Shown here: piece by piece, positions 1 through 8,388 of the stretch
How the letters are laid out: each line of letters starts with the position of its first letter
Position numbering within the stretch: position 1 is the stretch's first letter
Source of the DNA: an uncultured Latescibacterota bacterium
GTDB taxonomy: Bacteria > Latescibacterota > UBA2968 > UBA8231
DNA length: 64,000 bases
Direction of reading: 5' to 3'
NCBI GenBank assembly: GCA_958295495.1
Contig: OY282352.1
Span: 3,536,548 to 3,600,547, forward strand
Position numbers and translations under genes: made by a program
The notes under the pieces: generated by a model
Databases searched by the model: none
What the model was told of the DNA's origin: nothing
What the model saw: only the letters and a program-made list of their open reading frames with translations

Positions 1-1026
1 ACCGGCTTTGGCGGGCGGCTCGTCGGCGTCAGCCGCCCCGCAACCATCGCCCGCGCACTGGAACTGGGCGTGGTTGACCAAGGATGGGGCTACGACGAGT
101 TGGAGCGTGCGCTCAAAGGAGCCGACCTAGTCTTTATCTGCACCCCGATCAAGCGGATTCTCGCGCTGATTGCGGAAGTGGGTCGGCTCGCCGAGCCGGG
201 GACGCTAGTTACCGATGTGGGAAGCACCAAGCGGCACATCGTCGCGGCGGCCCAAGCCCATTTCAGCGACGAGGTGTACTTTGTCGGCGGCCACCCGATG
301 GCCGGCTCCGAAAAGGCCGGCGTGGCCGCGGCCGATCCGTTTCTCTTCCAGAATGCGATCTATATTTTGGTCCCCGATCAGCAGGTGCCAGCCGACCGCT
401 ACCAAGCATTGACCGCGCTCTTGCGGCAGGTTGGGGCGCGGGTGATGGAACTAGACGCTGAGGCACACGATCGGGCGGTCGCCGCTATCAGCCACCTGCC
501 GCAGATGCTGGCGACCTCACTGGTGGGCATGGTCGGGCGGCTGAATGCCGAGCGGGACCACTTTCTGCCGCTGGCCGCTGGTGGTTTCCGCGACTTGACG
601 CGGATTGCCTCTAGCCCGTTTGCGCCGGTGTGGGAGGATATATGCGCGACCAATGCCGACGAGCTCCGCGCGATGATTGACCGCTACATGGCCGCGCTCG
701 CGGATGTGAGAGAGCGGCTGGAGGCCGAGGAGCTAAAGGCGGATTTCGATTTTGCCAACGAGATTCGGGGGTCCATCCCGAGGGATTCCAAGGGGTTTAT
801 CCACGTGCTGCACGAGATCTTGGTGCTGGCCGAAGATCGGCCGGGTGTCATCGCCGAGATCGGGCAGGCACTGGGGGCGCAAGGGGTGAACATCAACGAT
901 ATTGAGGTAATGAAGGTGCGCGAGGGCGAGGGAGGGACGTTGCGGCTGGGATTTGATAGCGCGGAAAACGCGGAAAACGCGCTGGGAATTTTGGCTCGGC
1001 TCGGGTATGTGGCGCGGAGACCCTAG
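1..1026 (+). CDS. tyrA: Prephenate dehydrogenase with C-terminal ACT domain (5' end outside window)
   Basis: This enzyme oxidatively decarboxylates prephenate to 4-hydroxyphenylpyruvate in cytosolic tyrosine synthesis. The frame is open from base 1, so the Rossmann start (probably about 25-30 residues including most of the GxGxxG loop) lies upstream; a GTG at 70 is internal and not a credible start. 341 residues are visible. HPMAGSEKAG near residue 99 is the family's substrate-binding signature, and DVGSTK precedes it. The last 75 residues read LAEDRPGVIAEIG and VNINDIEV, a typical ACT domain, which in relatives gives feedback control by tyrosine (family knowledge). It is the first gene of an aromatic operon, 3 bases before the aroA-like gene. 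In some bacteria tyrA and aroA are fused; here they are separate but adjacent. Confidence 0.93.
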   Translation, partial: TGFGGRLVGVSRPATIARALELGVVDQGWGYDELERALKGADLVFICTPIKRILALIAEVGRLAEPGTLVTDVGSTKRHIVAAAQAHFSDEVYFVGGHPMAGSEKAGVAAADPFLFQNAIYILVPDQQVPADRYQALTALLRQVGARVMELDAEAHDRAVAAISHLPQMLATSLVGMVGRLNAERDHFLPLAAGGFRDLTRIASSPFAPVWEDICATNADELRAMIDRYMAALADVRERLEAEELKADFDFANEIRGSIPRDSKGFIHVLHEILVLAEDRPGVIAEIGQALGAQGVNINDIEVMKVREGEGGTLRLGFDSAENAENALGILARLGYVARRP

Positions 1027-1029
1027 GCT

Positions 1030-2274
1030 ATGGAAGCAAAAGTAAGCCCAGTCAGGAAAATTGCGGGGCAGGTCTCGGTGCCCGGCGAGCAGGAGCCAGC
1101 CGCGCGCGCGCTCGTGTTGGCCGCATTGAGCGAAGGGGATAGCACCGTCTGCAACGCGCCCGTTGCCGCCATCCGCGTGGTCGCTCTGTTGCGCGAGCTG
1201 GGCGTTGACATCGCCGAGCGCGCCGGCATCTATGCGGTACGTGGCGTTGGGCTGCGGAAGTTTCAGAGCGCAGCGGCCCCACTCGACTTAGAGGGGTTGG
1301 GCGACACCGCGCTGTTGTTGCTTCCCCTGCTCGCCGGACAAACGTTTCGCTCGCGGGTGAAGTTGGGAATGGAAGCCGATCGGTGTCGGCCCTTGCTCAA
1401 CCTGCTGGCCCAGCTCGGGTTCGCCGTAGAACAGGAACACGCCGGCACCTTCGTAACCGGGGGGCAGCAGGCCAAAGGGTGCGTTCTCTCCGCGGCCCCC
1501 ACGAGCGACGCCCTAGCGCTGGGCGCGATGGTAGGCGCGCTCTTTGCCGAGGGGACGACCGCGCTGAAAACCGGCAGCCGCGTGGAGCGATTGTTGCGCG
1601 GGCGCGGGGTCGCTGTTGAGCGGCGCAAACTGCTGTCGGTAGAGGGCGGGCAGGCACTGCAAGGGGTTGACGTAGAGGTGCCTGGGCAACTCGCGTTGGC
1701 TTATCCGCTCATGGGGGCCGCCCTGTGCCGCAAGGGGTCGCAGCTAACCATCAAGCGCGTGGCCATTCGCCCAAGGCAGCGGGCTTTCTTGGATTTGCTG
1801 CGGCAGATTGGGGCGCAGATCGCCACAGAAGACCTCGGGGAAAAGCGCGAGGAAGCGACGCGCTTCGAGTGCGATTTGCATGTGCGCGCCAGCCAGTTAA
1901 AAGCCACGCGCGTGGCTGGGTCGCGGGCTGCCAAAGTCGCCGACCAGATCGCGCTGCTAGCGGTCTTGACGACCCAGGCCAAGGGGACGACGGTCATCCG
2001 CGACATCGAAGACGTGCCGCACGTGGAGGACATGTGCGCCGCGCTGCGCTCGCTCGATGCGCGGGTCGGCCAGTTTCCAGACGGGCTCGTCATCAAAGGC
2101 GGCTTCCCCCTCCAAGGCGGCCAACTCGACGGCAAGGACGACCCCGGTTTAACCATGGCCTTTGCCGTAGCTGGGCTGTTGGCCGAAGGGGAGCTGACCA
2201 TCCAAGGCAGCGAGTGCTTGACGCCCATCTGGCCCGATTTTTTTAAGACCTTACACCTTATTCGAGGAGATTGA
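1030..2274 (+). CDS. EPSP-synthase-fold protein lacking most catalytic residues
   Basis: The length (414 residues), operon position and scattered signatures (AEGTT, AKGTTVIRD, MAFAVAGLLAEGELTI, WPDFF) identify a 5-enolpyruvylshikimate-3-phosphate synthase homologue. The active-site motifs are degraded. The PGDKSxSHR loop is PGEQEPAAR, which loses the Lys and Ser but keeps the Arg. GNSGTTIRL is EGLGDTALL, which loses Asn and Arg. The SAQ triplet is SDA. VPGDISSA is VPGQLALA. The LKVKETNR helix is VPHVEDMC, with the Lys and Arg gone. DHR is DPG. The frame is intact, with codon use like its neighbours, so it appears selected rather than decaying. It lies between tyrA and aroE, so a role in the pathway (scaffold, regulator or altered chemistry) is plausible but inferred. 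Start ATG at 1030 follows tyrA by 3 bases. A functional aroA must lie elsewhere or the pathway differs. Confidence 0.8.
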   Translation: MEAKVSPVRKIAGQVSVPGEQEPAARALVLAALSEGDSTVCNAPVAAIRVVALLRELGVDIAERAGIYAVRGVGLRKFQSAAAPLDLEGLGDTALLLLPLLAGQTFRSRVKLGMEADRCRPLLNLLAQLGFAVEQEHAGTFVTGGQQAKGCVLSAAPTSDALALGAMVGALFAEGTTALKTGSRVERLLRGRGVAVERRKLLSVEGGQALQGVDVEVPGQLALAYPLMGAALCRKGSQLTIKRVAIRPRQRAFLDLLRQIGAQIATEDLGEKREEATRFECDLHVRASQLKATRVAGSRAAKVADQIALLAVLTTQAKGTTVIRDIEDVPHVEDMCAALRSLDARVGQFPDGLVIKGGFPLQGGQLDGKDDPGLTMAFAVAGLLAEGELTIQGSECLTPIWPDFFKTLHLIRGD

Positions 2275-2276
2275 AC

Positions 2277-2417
2277 ATGCTGGGACTTTTGCGGCTCTTT
2301 ATGTGCGTGACCGTGCTGTTGAGCGGCGGCCTGCTCGCCATCCGCTTGCTCTACGGAGTATCGTGGCGCGAATCCATCGAGATTGCCAACAGCTTCATAG
2401 AGGATTTGCTCGGGTGA
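2277..2417 (+). CDS. 46-residue single-span membrane peptide in the aro operon
   Basis: A short ORF in the gap between the aroA-like gene and aroE. It starts ATG at 2277 after a good ribosome site (GAGGAGA at about 2264-2270) and ends TGA at 2415-2417. The product begins MLGLLRLFMCVTVLLSGG, one hydrophobic segment at about residues 2-26, followed by a short amphipathic tail SWRESIEIANSFIEDLLG. Its stop overlaps the likely aroE start as GTGA, so the two would be translationally coupled. No family is recognised. It could be a true small membrane protein or only a leader cistron that feeds ribosomes to aroE. The Shine-Dalgarno and coupling support translation; conservation in relatives would settle it. 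Confidence 0.6.
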   Translation: MLGLLRLFMCVTVLLSGGLLAIRLLYGVSWRESIEIANSFIEDLLG

Positions 2418-3262
2418 TTTCCGGGACGACGCGGGTGCTCGGCGTCATCGGCGACCCGGTCGCGCACACGGCGTCGCCGGCCATGCACAACGCCGCGCTT
2501 AGGGCCCTGAATCTCAACTACGCGTACGCGGCGTTCCGCGTCGCTCCCGCAGCCTTGCCGCAAGCGCTCGCCGGAATGCGCGCCTTCAGCATGGTTGGGC
2601 TGAATGTAACTGTGCCGCACAAGCAGGCCGTTATGGCGCATCTCGACGAGATTTCCGCAGAGGCCCAAAGCATTGGCGCGGTCAATACCATTGCCAACCG
2701 CGATGGCCGGCTCGTGGGGTACAATACCGACGCCTTTGGGATCGTCCAAAGTCTCAAGGCCGATGGCGGTTTGGACCCGCTGCCGCCCAAGGTCGCGCTC
2801 CTCGGCGCGGGCGGCGCGGCGCGGGCCGTGCTCTACGCGCTGCTGACGCGGGAGGAGGTGGAGGAGGTGCTGCTGCTCAACCGCACGGTGGAAAAGGCCG
2901 CAGCCCTCGCCGGCGACCTCGACAGCACTGGCAAGGTGCGGGTCGGGTCACTGGCAGAGACCGGGCCGATCCGAGACGCTGGTTTGCTCATCAACGCCAC
3001 GGCGCTGGGGATGCACCCCCGCGCAGCCGCTTCGCCGCTGGCGGACCCGTCGTGCCTGCACGAGCGCATGCTGGTCGCCGACATTGTGTACAACCCCTTG
3101 GAGACCGCGCTCATGCGGCAGGCGGCCGCCGCTGGTGCATCGGCGATCAACGGCTTGGGTATGCTCGCTTGGCAGGGCGCACGCTCGTTTGAGATATGGA
3201 CGGGTGTTGAGCCGCCGGTCGAGGCGATGATGGCGGCCGCACTGGAGCATTTTCCCAATTAG
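2414..3262 (+). CDS. aroE: Shikimate dehydrogenase
   Basis: Reduces 3-dehydroshikimate to shikimate with NADPH in the cytosol. 282 residues from a GTG at 2414, which overlaps the stop of the upstream small ORF. The open frame runs further upstream to 2303, but homology begins only at VLGVIGDPVAHTASPAMHN, so the later start is preferred. Visible features are the shikimate-binding segment NVTVPHK with the catalytic Lys, AVNTI, GYNTDAFG with the catalytic Asp, the NADP loop LGAGGAARAV and the INATALGMHP strand. All key residues are present, unlike in the neighbouring aroA-like protein. It is followed 17 bases later by argS. Confidence 0.95.
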   Translation: MISGTTRVLGVIGDPVAHTASPAMHNAALRALNLNYAYAAFRVAPAALPQALAGMRAFSMVGLNVTVPHKQAVMAHLDEISAEAQSIGAVNTIANRDGRLVGYNTDAFGIVQSLKADGGLDPLPPKVALLGAGGAARAVLYALLTREEVEEVLLLNRTVEKAAALAGDLDSTGKVRVGSLAETGPIRDAGLLINATALGMHPRAAASPLADPSCLHERMLVADIVYNPLETALMRQAAAAGASAINGLGMLAWQGARSFEIWTGVEPPVEAMMAAALEHFPN

Positions 3263-3279
3263 ACCGCATAAGATAGGGC

Positions 3280-4995
3280 ATGATAACCGAATCATTAGAA
3301 ACGCGCATCAGCGCAGCACTAGTCCGAGCGGGTGCGCCGGCCGGTTCCCCGGCCCTCGTCGGCCCGGCCACCCGCCCGGAGTTTGGCGATTATCAAGCCA
3401 ACGGCGTAATGGCCGCGGCCAAGAAGCTCAAGACCAACCCCCGCGTACTCGCCGCTCGGGTCGTGGAGGACCTGGACCTAAAGGACATGGCTGCGTCCGT
3501 AGATATCGCCGGCCCGGGCTTTATCAATATCCAACTCAAGGGCGAGTGGCTGGCCGAGCAGCTAGGGAGCGTGCTGGCTGATCCGCGACTCGGCGTACCC
3601 AAGGCCGCGCCGCAAAAGGTCGTAATTGACTACTCGCATCCCAACTTGGCCAAGGAAATGCACATCGGCCATCTGCGCAGCACGGTCATCGGCGACGCCA
3701 TAGCCCGCGTCCTCGAATTCTCGGGCCACGAAGTTGTGCGCCACAATCACGTGGGCGACTGGGGGACGCAGTTTGGGATGCTCATCGCCCACTTGGACCA
3801 GCTCGCGGACCCGGCCACGGAATTGGCCGATCTAGAAGTATTCTACCAATCGGCGCGTCAGCGCTTTGACCAAGACGCGGCCTTCGCCGCCCTGTCGCGG
3901 GAATACGTGGTCAAGTTGCAACGCGGCGACCCATATATGCTGCGGATGTGGCAGCAGTTCATCGACGAGTCGCTGGCCCACGGCCAGCGCATATACGCCG
4001 CGCTAGGGGTCGGTCTCAAACCCGAAGACGTGCGCGGCGAAAGCGCATACAACGACGACTTGCCCCGCGTAGTCGAAAATTTGCAGGACGAGGGCTTGCT
4101 GGTGGAGTCCAACGGCGCACAGTGCGTTTTCTTGGAGGAATTCAAAAACAAGGACGGTCAGATCACACCGGTGATCGTGCAGAAGTCGGACGGCGGCTAT
4201 TTGTATGCGACGAGCGACCTCGCGGCTGTGCGCTATCGGGCCGGTGTGCTCGCGGCCGACCGCATCCTCTACATCGTCGATGCGCGCCAGTCGTTTCACT
4301 TGCAGCAGGTCTTCGCAGTGGCGCGGGCGGCCGGGTACGCGCCCGAGACGACCGCTTTGGAGCACCACGCGTTTGGCGCGATTTTAGGCGCGGACAACCG
4401 GCCGTTTAGGACGCGGGCCGGCGGCACGGTCAGGCTGATGGACGTGCTGGACGAGGGCGTGGCGCGGGCCTTTGCCCAAGTGAGCGCGAAAAACCCCGCG
4501 CTGGACGAGGCCGAGCGGCGGCAGATCGCTCGCGTAATTGGCATTGGCAGCGTCAAGTACATGGAGCTGTCGTTCAACCGCACCTCGGACTACGTGTTCG
4601 ACTGGGACAAGATGCTGGCCCTCGACGGCAACACTGCTCCGTACATGCTCTACTCTTATGCCCGCATCCAGAGCCTGTTCCGCCGCGCCGACGTGGATGA
4701 AAGCGCACTCGGCGGCGCGATAATGGTCGGCGAAAGAGCCGAGAATGCGCTCGCCATCAAGCTGTTGCAATTTCCCGAAGTGGTCGCGGCCGTGGCCCAC
4801 CAGTGCTATCCGCACTTGCTCTGCAACTATCTCTACGAACTGTCCGACGCCTTTATGAAATTCTACGAGCAGTGCCCGGTCCTCCGCGCGGACGAGCCTA
4901 AGCGCACGAGTCGGCTGCTGCTGGCGCTGTTGACCGCGCGCATCCTGCGCCAGGGCCTCGACCTACTCGGCATCGAGACCCTCGAGAGAATGTGA
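3280..4995 (+). CDS. argS: Arginyl-tRNA synthetase
   Basis: Class I synthetase that charges tRNA-Arg. 571 residues, the usual length. The N-terminal additional domain covers about residues 1-105, and the HIGH motif appears in EMHIGHLRST. Rossmann segments HVGDWGTQFGML and DARQSFHLQQV are typical of ArgRS. As in many ArgRS the KMSKS position is not canonical; the segment RAGGTVRLMDVLDE occupies it. The C-terminal anticodon-binding helices include NTAPYMLYSYARIQS. It sits inside the shikimate operon, 17 bases after aroE and 10 bases before the preferred aroK start, so it is probably co-transcribed. No T-box-like leader is visible because the gene has no private upstream region. Confidence 0.96.
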   Translation: MITESLETRISAALVRAGAPAGSPALVGPATRPEFGDYQANGVMAAAKKLKTNPRVLAARVVEDLDLKDMAASVDIAGPGFINIQLKGEWLAEQLGSVLADPRLGVPKAAPQKVVIDYSHPNLAKEMHIGHLRSTVIGDAIARVLEFSGHEVVRHNHVGDWGTQFGMLIAHLDQLADPATELADLEVFYQSARQRFDQDAAFAALSREYVVKLQRGDPYMLRMWQQFIDESLAHGQRIYAALGVGLKPEDVRGESAYNDDLPRVVENLQDEGLLVESNGAQCVFLEEFKNKDGQITPVIVQKSDGGYLYATSDLAAVRYRAGVLAADRILYIVDARQSFHLQQVFAVARAAGYAPETTALEHHAFGAILGADNRPFRTRAGGTVRLMDVLDEGVARAFAQVSAKNPALDEAERRQIARVIGIGSVKYMELSFNRTSDYVFDWDKMLALDGNTAPYMLYSYARIQSLFRRADVDESALGGAIMVGERAENALAIKLLQFPEVVAAVAHQCYPHLLCNYLYELSDAFMKFYEQCPVLRADEPKRTSRLLLALLTARILRQGLDLLGIETLERM

Positions 4996-5005
4996 GGTGC
5001 GGGCC

Positions 5006-5539
5006 ATGACGAAAGGGCCGGTATTTCTGACTGGTTTTATGGGCGTGGGCAAGACCCAAGTCGGGCACATTCTGGCGCGGCAGCTAGGGCGTTGCTTCTT
5101 GGACACCGACCGGATGATCGAACAGCGCGCCGGCAAGTCCATCGCGGCGATCTTTGCCGACGAAGGCGAGCCGCACTTCCGCCAGCTAGAGCGCGCCTGC
5201 GTCCTCAAAACTTGCCAGCACCCAGATGCCGTAGTGGCCTTGGGCGGTGGGGCAATCACCCGCGCCGACAACGTTGCGGCCGTGCGCTGCGCCGGGGTCT
5301 TGGTGTGCCTCAAGGCCGACGTGGAGACGATTTTCGCCCGCGTCAGTCGGCGCACCAACCGGCCCCTGCTCGCCGGGTTGGACCCACAGGCGCAGCGCGC
5401 CAAGATAGCGTCCCTGCTCCGCGAGCGCGCTCCTTTCTACGAGCAAGCCCACATCGAGCTGTACACCACGCAGGCGCAGACGCCTGAGGACACGGCCGGG
5501 CAACTCCGCAACTTGTTGGAGAGCTATGCAAAGAATTGA
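5006..5539 (+). CDS. aroK: Shikimate kinase
   Basis: Phosphorylates shikimate with ATP to shikimate 3-phosphate. 177 residues from ATG 5006, with GAGG 8 bases upstream. An in-frame GTG at 4997 is the alternative start. The Walker A loop GFMGVGKT lies near residue 10, the shikimate-binding DTDRMIEQRAG follows, then the GGGA loop in VALGGGAIT and the lid arginines in SRRTNRPLL. The product feeds EPSP synthase, which makes the degenerate aroA-like gene in the same operon more striking. The 3' end overlaps aroB by 14 bases, implying coupled translation. Confidence 0.95.
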   Translation: MTKGPVFLTGFMGVGKTQVGHILARQLGRCFLDTDRMIEQRAGKSIAAIFADEGEPHFRQLERACVLKTCQHPDAVVALGGGAITRADNVAAVRCAGVLVCLKADVETIFARVSRRTNRPLLAGLDPQAQRAKIASLLRERAPFYEQAHIELYTTQAQTPEDTAGQLRNLLESYAKN

Positions 5540-6629
5540 CTTAGACATCCCGGGGGCAGGATACCCCATTTTCGTTGGCCACGACATCCTCGGGGAACTG
5601 GGGCCGCGCTGCCGCGACTTGGCCTTGGGCCGGCAGGTCGCGCTGGTGTCCGACGAGGTCGTGGCGGCGCGCTACCTGCAACCTGCGGCCGCCAGCTTGC
5701 GCGCCGCTGGGTTTGAGGTGTTGGAGATTGTCTATGCCGGCGGCGAAAGCACCAAGACCTTGCGCGGGGCCGAGGGCATTTTCGCGCAGATGATCGAGGC
5801 CGAGTTGGACCGCGGTGCTTGGGTGGTGGCCCTCGGTGGGGGCGTGGTCGGCGACATGGCGGGCTTTGTGGCCTCTACCTATTTGCGCGGCGTACCCTAC
5901 GTGCAGGTGCCTACGACCATCGTCGCGCAGGTGGATTCGAGCATCGGCGGCAAGACGGGGGTCAACCACGCGCTGGGCAAAAACCTGATCGGCACCTTTC
6001 ACCAGCCGCGCTTGGTCTTGGCCGACACCAACGCGCTGCGCTCGCTGCCGAGGCGGGAGCGGGTCGCGGGCATGGCCGAGGTGGTCAAACACGGGCTGAT
6101 CCGCGACGCTGCGCTCTTCGCCTTTTTGGAGGAGCACTTGGAAAAAGTCGTGGATATGGTGCTGGCGCCGGAGACCTTGGACTGGCTCATTGGCCGCAAC
6201 GTCGAGATCAAGGCCGAAGTGGTGGCCGCCGACGAGAAGGAGCAGGGCTTGCGGGCCATCCTCAATTACGGGCACACCATTGGGCACGCGATTGAGGCCG
6301 CCACCGACTACGGCCGCTACCGGCACGGGGAGGCGGTGATTTTGGGCTTGATCGCCGCGGGCGAAATCGCCTGCCGCGAGGGATTTTGGTCCGCCGCAGA
6401 AAGGCAGCGGCAGGACGCGCTGCTGGAGCGGTTGGGGGTGCCCGGGGGTTTGGCCGCGGTGGAGGCGGAGCGGATTTTGGCCTGTGCTTATGCCGACAAG
6501 AAGCGGGTAGATGGACGGCTGCGGTTCGTGCTGGGTCGGCGGATTGGAAAGGTGGAGGTCGCGGAGGGGATAACCGATGCGACGGTGCGCGCAGCCATTG
6601 AATATGTGCAGCGCTTTTGCGAGGAATGA
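5526..6629 (+). CDS. aroB: 3-dehydroquinate synthase
   Basis: Converts DAHP to 3-dehydroquinate using NAD and a divalent metal. 367 residues. NAD-binding segment ALGGGVVGDMAGFVAST, PTTIVAQVDSSIGGKTGVN with substrate-binding Lys residues, and the metal-binding NYGHTIGHAIE motif are all intact. The ATG at 5526 lies inside the end of aroK. Stop at 6627-6629, one base before rimO. The aroF/G, aroC and aroQ/D functions are not in the window. Confidence 0.96.
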   Translation: MQRIDLDIPGAGYPIFVGHDILGELGPRCRDLALGRQVALVSDEVVAARYLQPAAASLRAAGFEVLEIVYAGGESTKTLRGAEGIFAQMIEAELDRGAWVVALGGGVVGDMAGFVASTYLRGVPYVQVPTTIVAQVDSSIGGKTGVNHALGKNLIGTFHQPRLVLADTNALRSLPRRERVAGMAEVVKHGLIRDAALFAFLEEHLEKVVDMVLAPETLDWLIGRNVEIKAEVVAADEKEQGLRAILNYGHTIGHAIEAATDYGRYRHGEAVILGLIAAGEIACREGFWSAAERQRQDALLERLGVPGGLAAVEAERILACAYADKKRVDGRLRFVLGRRIGKVEVAEGITDATVRAAIEYVQRFCEE

Positions 6630-6630
6630 G

Positions 6631-7950
6631 ATGAACAAAAACCAGCCCCACAAAGTTCACCTAGTCAGCCTAGGCTGCCCTAAAAACACGGTCGATTCCG
6701 AGCGGATGCAGGGGCTTTTGCAGGGCCACGCCTATCAGATGACGGACGTGCCGGAAGAGGCGGACGTGGTGGTGGTCAATACTTGCGGCTTTATCGAACC
6801 GGCCAAAGAGGAGTCCCTCGCCGCGATTATGGACGCGCATCGGCTCAAGGAAGAAGGTCAGTGCGAGGGGGTGATTGTCACTGGGTGTCTATCGACGCGC
6901 TACTACGAAGAGCTAGCGCAGGAATTGGTGGAGGCCGACAAGCTGTTGACGATCGCCGACGAGGCCGACATCGTCCGCCACGTTGACGACGCGCTGGGCG
7001 CGACGCGGTCCGGCTACCAAACGGATCTGCCGCGGGCTTTGCTGACGCCCAAGCACTGGGCGTATCTGCGCATATCGGACGGCTGCGATCACCAATGCGC
7101 CTTTTGCGCCATTCCCTCCATTCGCGGGCGGCACGTGAGCGAGCCGGTCGAGCAGCTCGTGGCCGAGGCCGAGCGGCTGGCCGCGAATGGGGTGCGGGAG
7201 TTGGTCTTGGTCTCGCAGGACTCAGTGCGCTACGGAGCCGACCTCTACGGCCGGCCGCAACTCGTGCGCCTCTTAAAAGCACTCGCCGCGGTGGAGGGCA
7301 TTGAGTGGATGCGCTTGCTGTACACCTATCCGGCGTTCTGGACCGAGGAACTGATCGACTTCTACGCCGGGTGCGACAAGATGTGCCTGTACATCGACAT
7401 GCCGCTACAACACATCTCCGACCCGGTACTCAAGCGCATGAAGCGGGCCACGACCCGCCAAAAGACGCTCGATTTGTTGGCGCGGCTGCGGGAGCGGCTG
7501 CCGGGGGCCGGGCTGCGCTCGACGTTCATCGTCGGCTTCCCGGGCGAGACCGAGGCCGATTTTGCCGCCTTGCTGGAGTTCGTGGCCGAGACGCGCTTCG
7601 ACTACGCGACCGGCTTTCTCTACTCGCCGGAAGAGGGGACCTCAGCGCACGCGCTCGGCGATCCGGTCGCCGAGGAAGTCAAGCAGGAACGCTACAGCCG
7701 CCTGACGCAACTGCAGGAGCGCGTGGGCACGGAAAAAAACGACGAGTTCGTCGGTACGCGGCAAGTGGTCTTGGTTGATGCACACGAGGGAGAGGTGTGC
7801 TATGGGCGCATGGAGCGCGACGCCCCGGAAATCGACGGCCAAGTCATCATCGCCGCGGGAAAGCCTCCGGTGGGTTCTTTCGTCGAAGTGGAGATTACCG
7901 CCGCCGCGCCCTACGAGCTGGGTGCGAGGGTAGTGGGAAAACCGCGTTGA
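6631..7950 (+). CDS. rimO: Ribosomal protein S12 methylthiotransferase
   Basis: Radical-SAM enzyme that adds a methylthio group to a conserved Asp of ribosomal protein S12. 439 residues from ATG 6631; an earlier in-frame start at 6577 would lie inside aroB and is not favoured. The N-terminal UPF0004 domain begins VHLVSLGCPKNTVDSE with the first cluster Cys, then NTCGFIEPAKEES and VTGCLS. The radical-SAM triad is CDHQCAFC. A C-terminal TRAM segment ends the protein. The motif GFIEPAKEES and the overall order favour RimO over MiaB. It is the second-to-last gene of the operon and its stop overlaps the next start. Confidence 0.93.
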   Translation: MNKNQPHKVHLVSLGCPKNTVDSERMQGLLQGHAYQMTDVPEEADVVVVNTCGFIEPAKEESLAAIMDAHRLKEEGQCEGVIVTGCLSTRYYEELAQELVEADKLLTIADEADIVRHVDDALGATRSGYQTDLPRALLTPKHWAYLRISDGCDHQCAFCAIPSIRGRHVSEPVEQLVAEAERLAANGVRELVLVSQDSVRYGADLYGRPQLVRLLKALAAVEGIEWMRLLYTYPAFWTEELIDFYAGCDKMCLYIDMPLQHISDPVLKRMKRATTRQKTLDLLARLRERLPGAGLRSTFIVGFPGETEADFAALLEFVAETRFDYATGFLYSPEEGTSAHALGDPVAEEVKQERYSRLTQLQERVGTEKNDEFVGTRQVVLVDAHEGEVCYGRMERDAPEIDGQVIIAAGKPPVGSFVEVEITAAAPYELGARVVGKPR

Positions 7951-8264
7951 ACAAGGTGACGCCACGCGACATCGCCGTGGATGGCCGGGCCGGCGAATTG
8001 GTCATCGCGTGGAGCGATGGCCGCGAGAGCCGCTACGAATTGGAGGGCTTGCGGCGTGCGTGTCCTTGCGCCCACTGTCGGGAATTGCGCGGCACGAGCG
8101 AGGGGGGATTGACGCTGTTGCAGCCCGAGGCGGTGTCGGCCACGGCTGAGGTTCGGGGGGTCAGCTACGTCGGGCGCTACGGCATTCGCATCGAATGGGC
8201 CGACGGGCACGATCACGGCATTTATACGTTTGAGTTTTTTCGCACGCTAGACGCGGGCGGATGA
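7947..8264 (+). CDS. DUF971 domain protein
   Basis: About 105 residues. Homology starts around TPRDIAVDGRAGELVI, so translation begins at TTG 7947, overlapping the rimO stop as TTGA, or at GTG 7956. The motif CPCAHCRELRG is the Cys-rich signature of DUF971 (the N-terminal domain of gamma-butyrobetaine-hydroxylase-like proteins, also found alone and in Fe-S carrier contexts). It ends with IRIEWADGHDHGIYTFEF, also typical. The stand-alone form is often encoded near Fe-S genes in bacteria, and the neighbour here is the Fe-S enzyme RimO, so a link to cluster handling is possible but inferred. The operon terminator follows 16 bases later. Confidence 0.8.
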   Translation: MNKVTPRDIAVDGRAGELVIAWSDGRESRYELEGLRRACPCAHCRELRGTSEGGLTLLQPEAVSATAEVRGVSYVGRYGIRIEWADGHDHGIYTFEFFRTLDAGG

Positions 8265-8279
8265 CTTGGGAAGCGAGCG

Positions 8280-8304
8280 ACCACCCTTTAACGGGGTGGT
8301 TTTT
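8280..8304 (+). terminator. Intrinsic terminator of the aro-rimO operon
   Basis: A perfect 7-bp stem ACCACCC (8280-8286) / GGGTGGT (8294-8300) with a 7-base loop, followed by a short T tract. It lies just after the DUF971 stop and between convergent genes. Confidence 0.8.
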
Positions 8305-8388
8305 AAGAGTTAAACGCACGTAGCTCCTTATTGGAGAAAACGGGCGAGGCATTTCAAAAGATGCGAGTGGTCGGCAAGGGCAAATGGC

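Noticed and set aside
5541..6653. Minus-strand 370-residue ORF
   Set aside because: Lies wholly opposite aroB, which has clear catalytic motifs; the antisense product is rich in His/Gln/Arg as expected of a GC-rich shadow.
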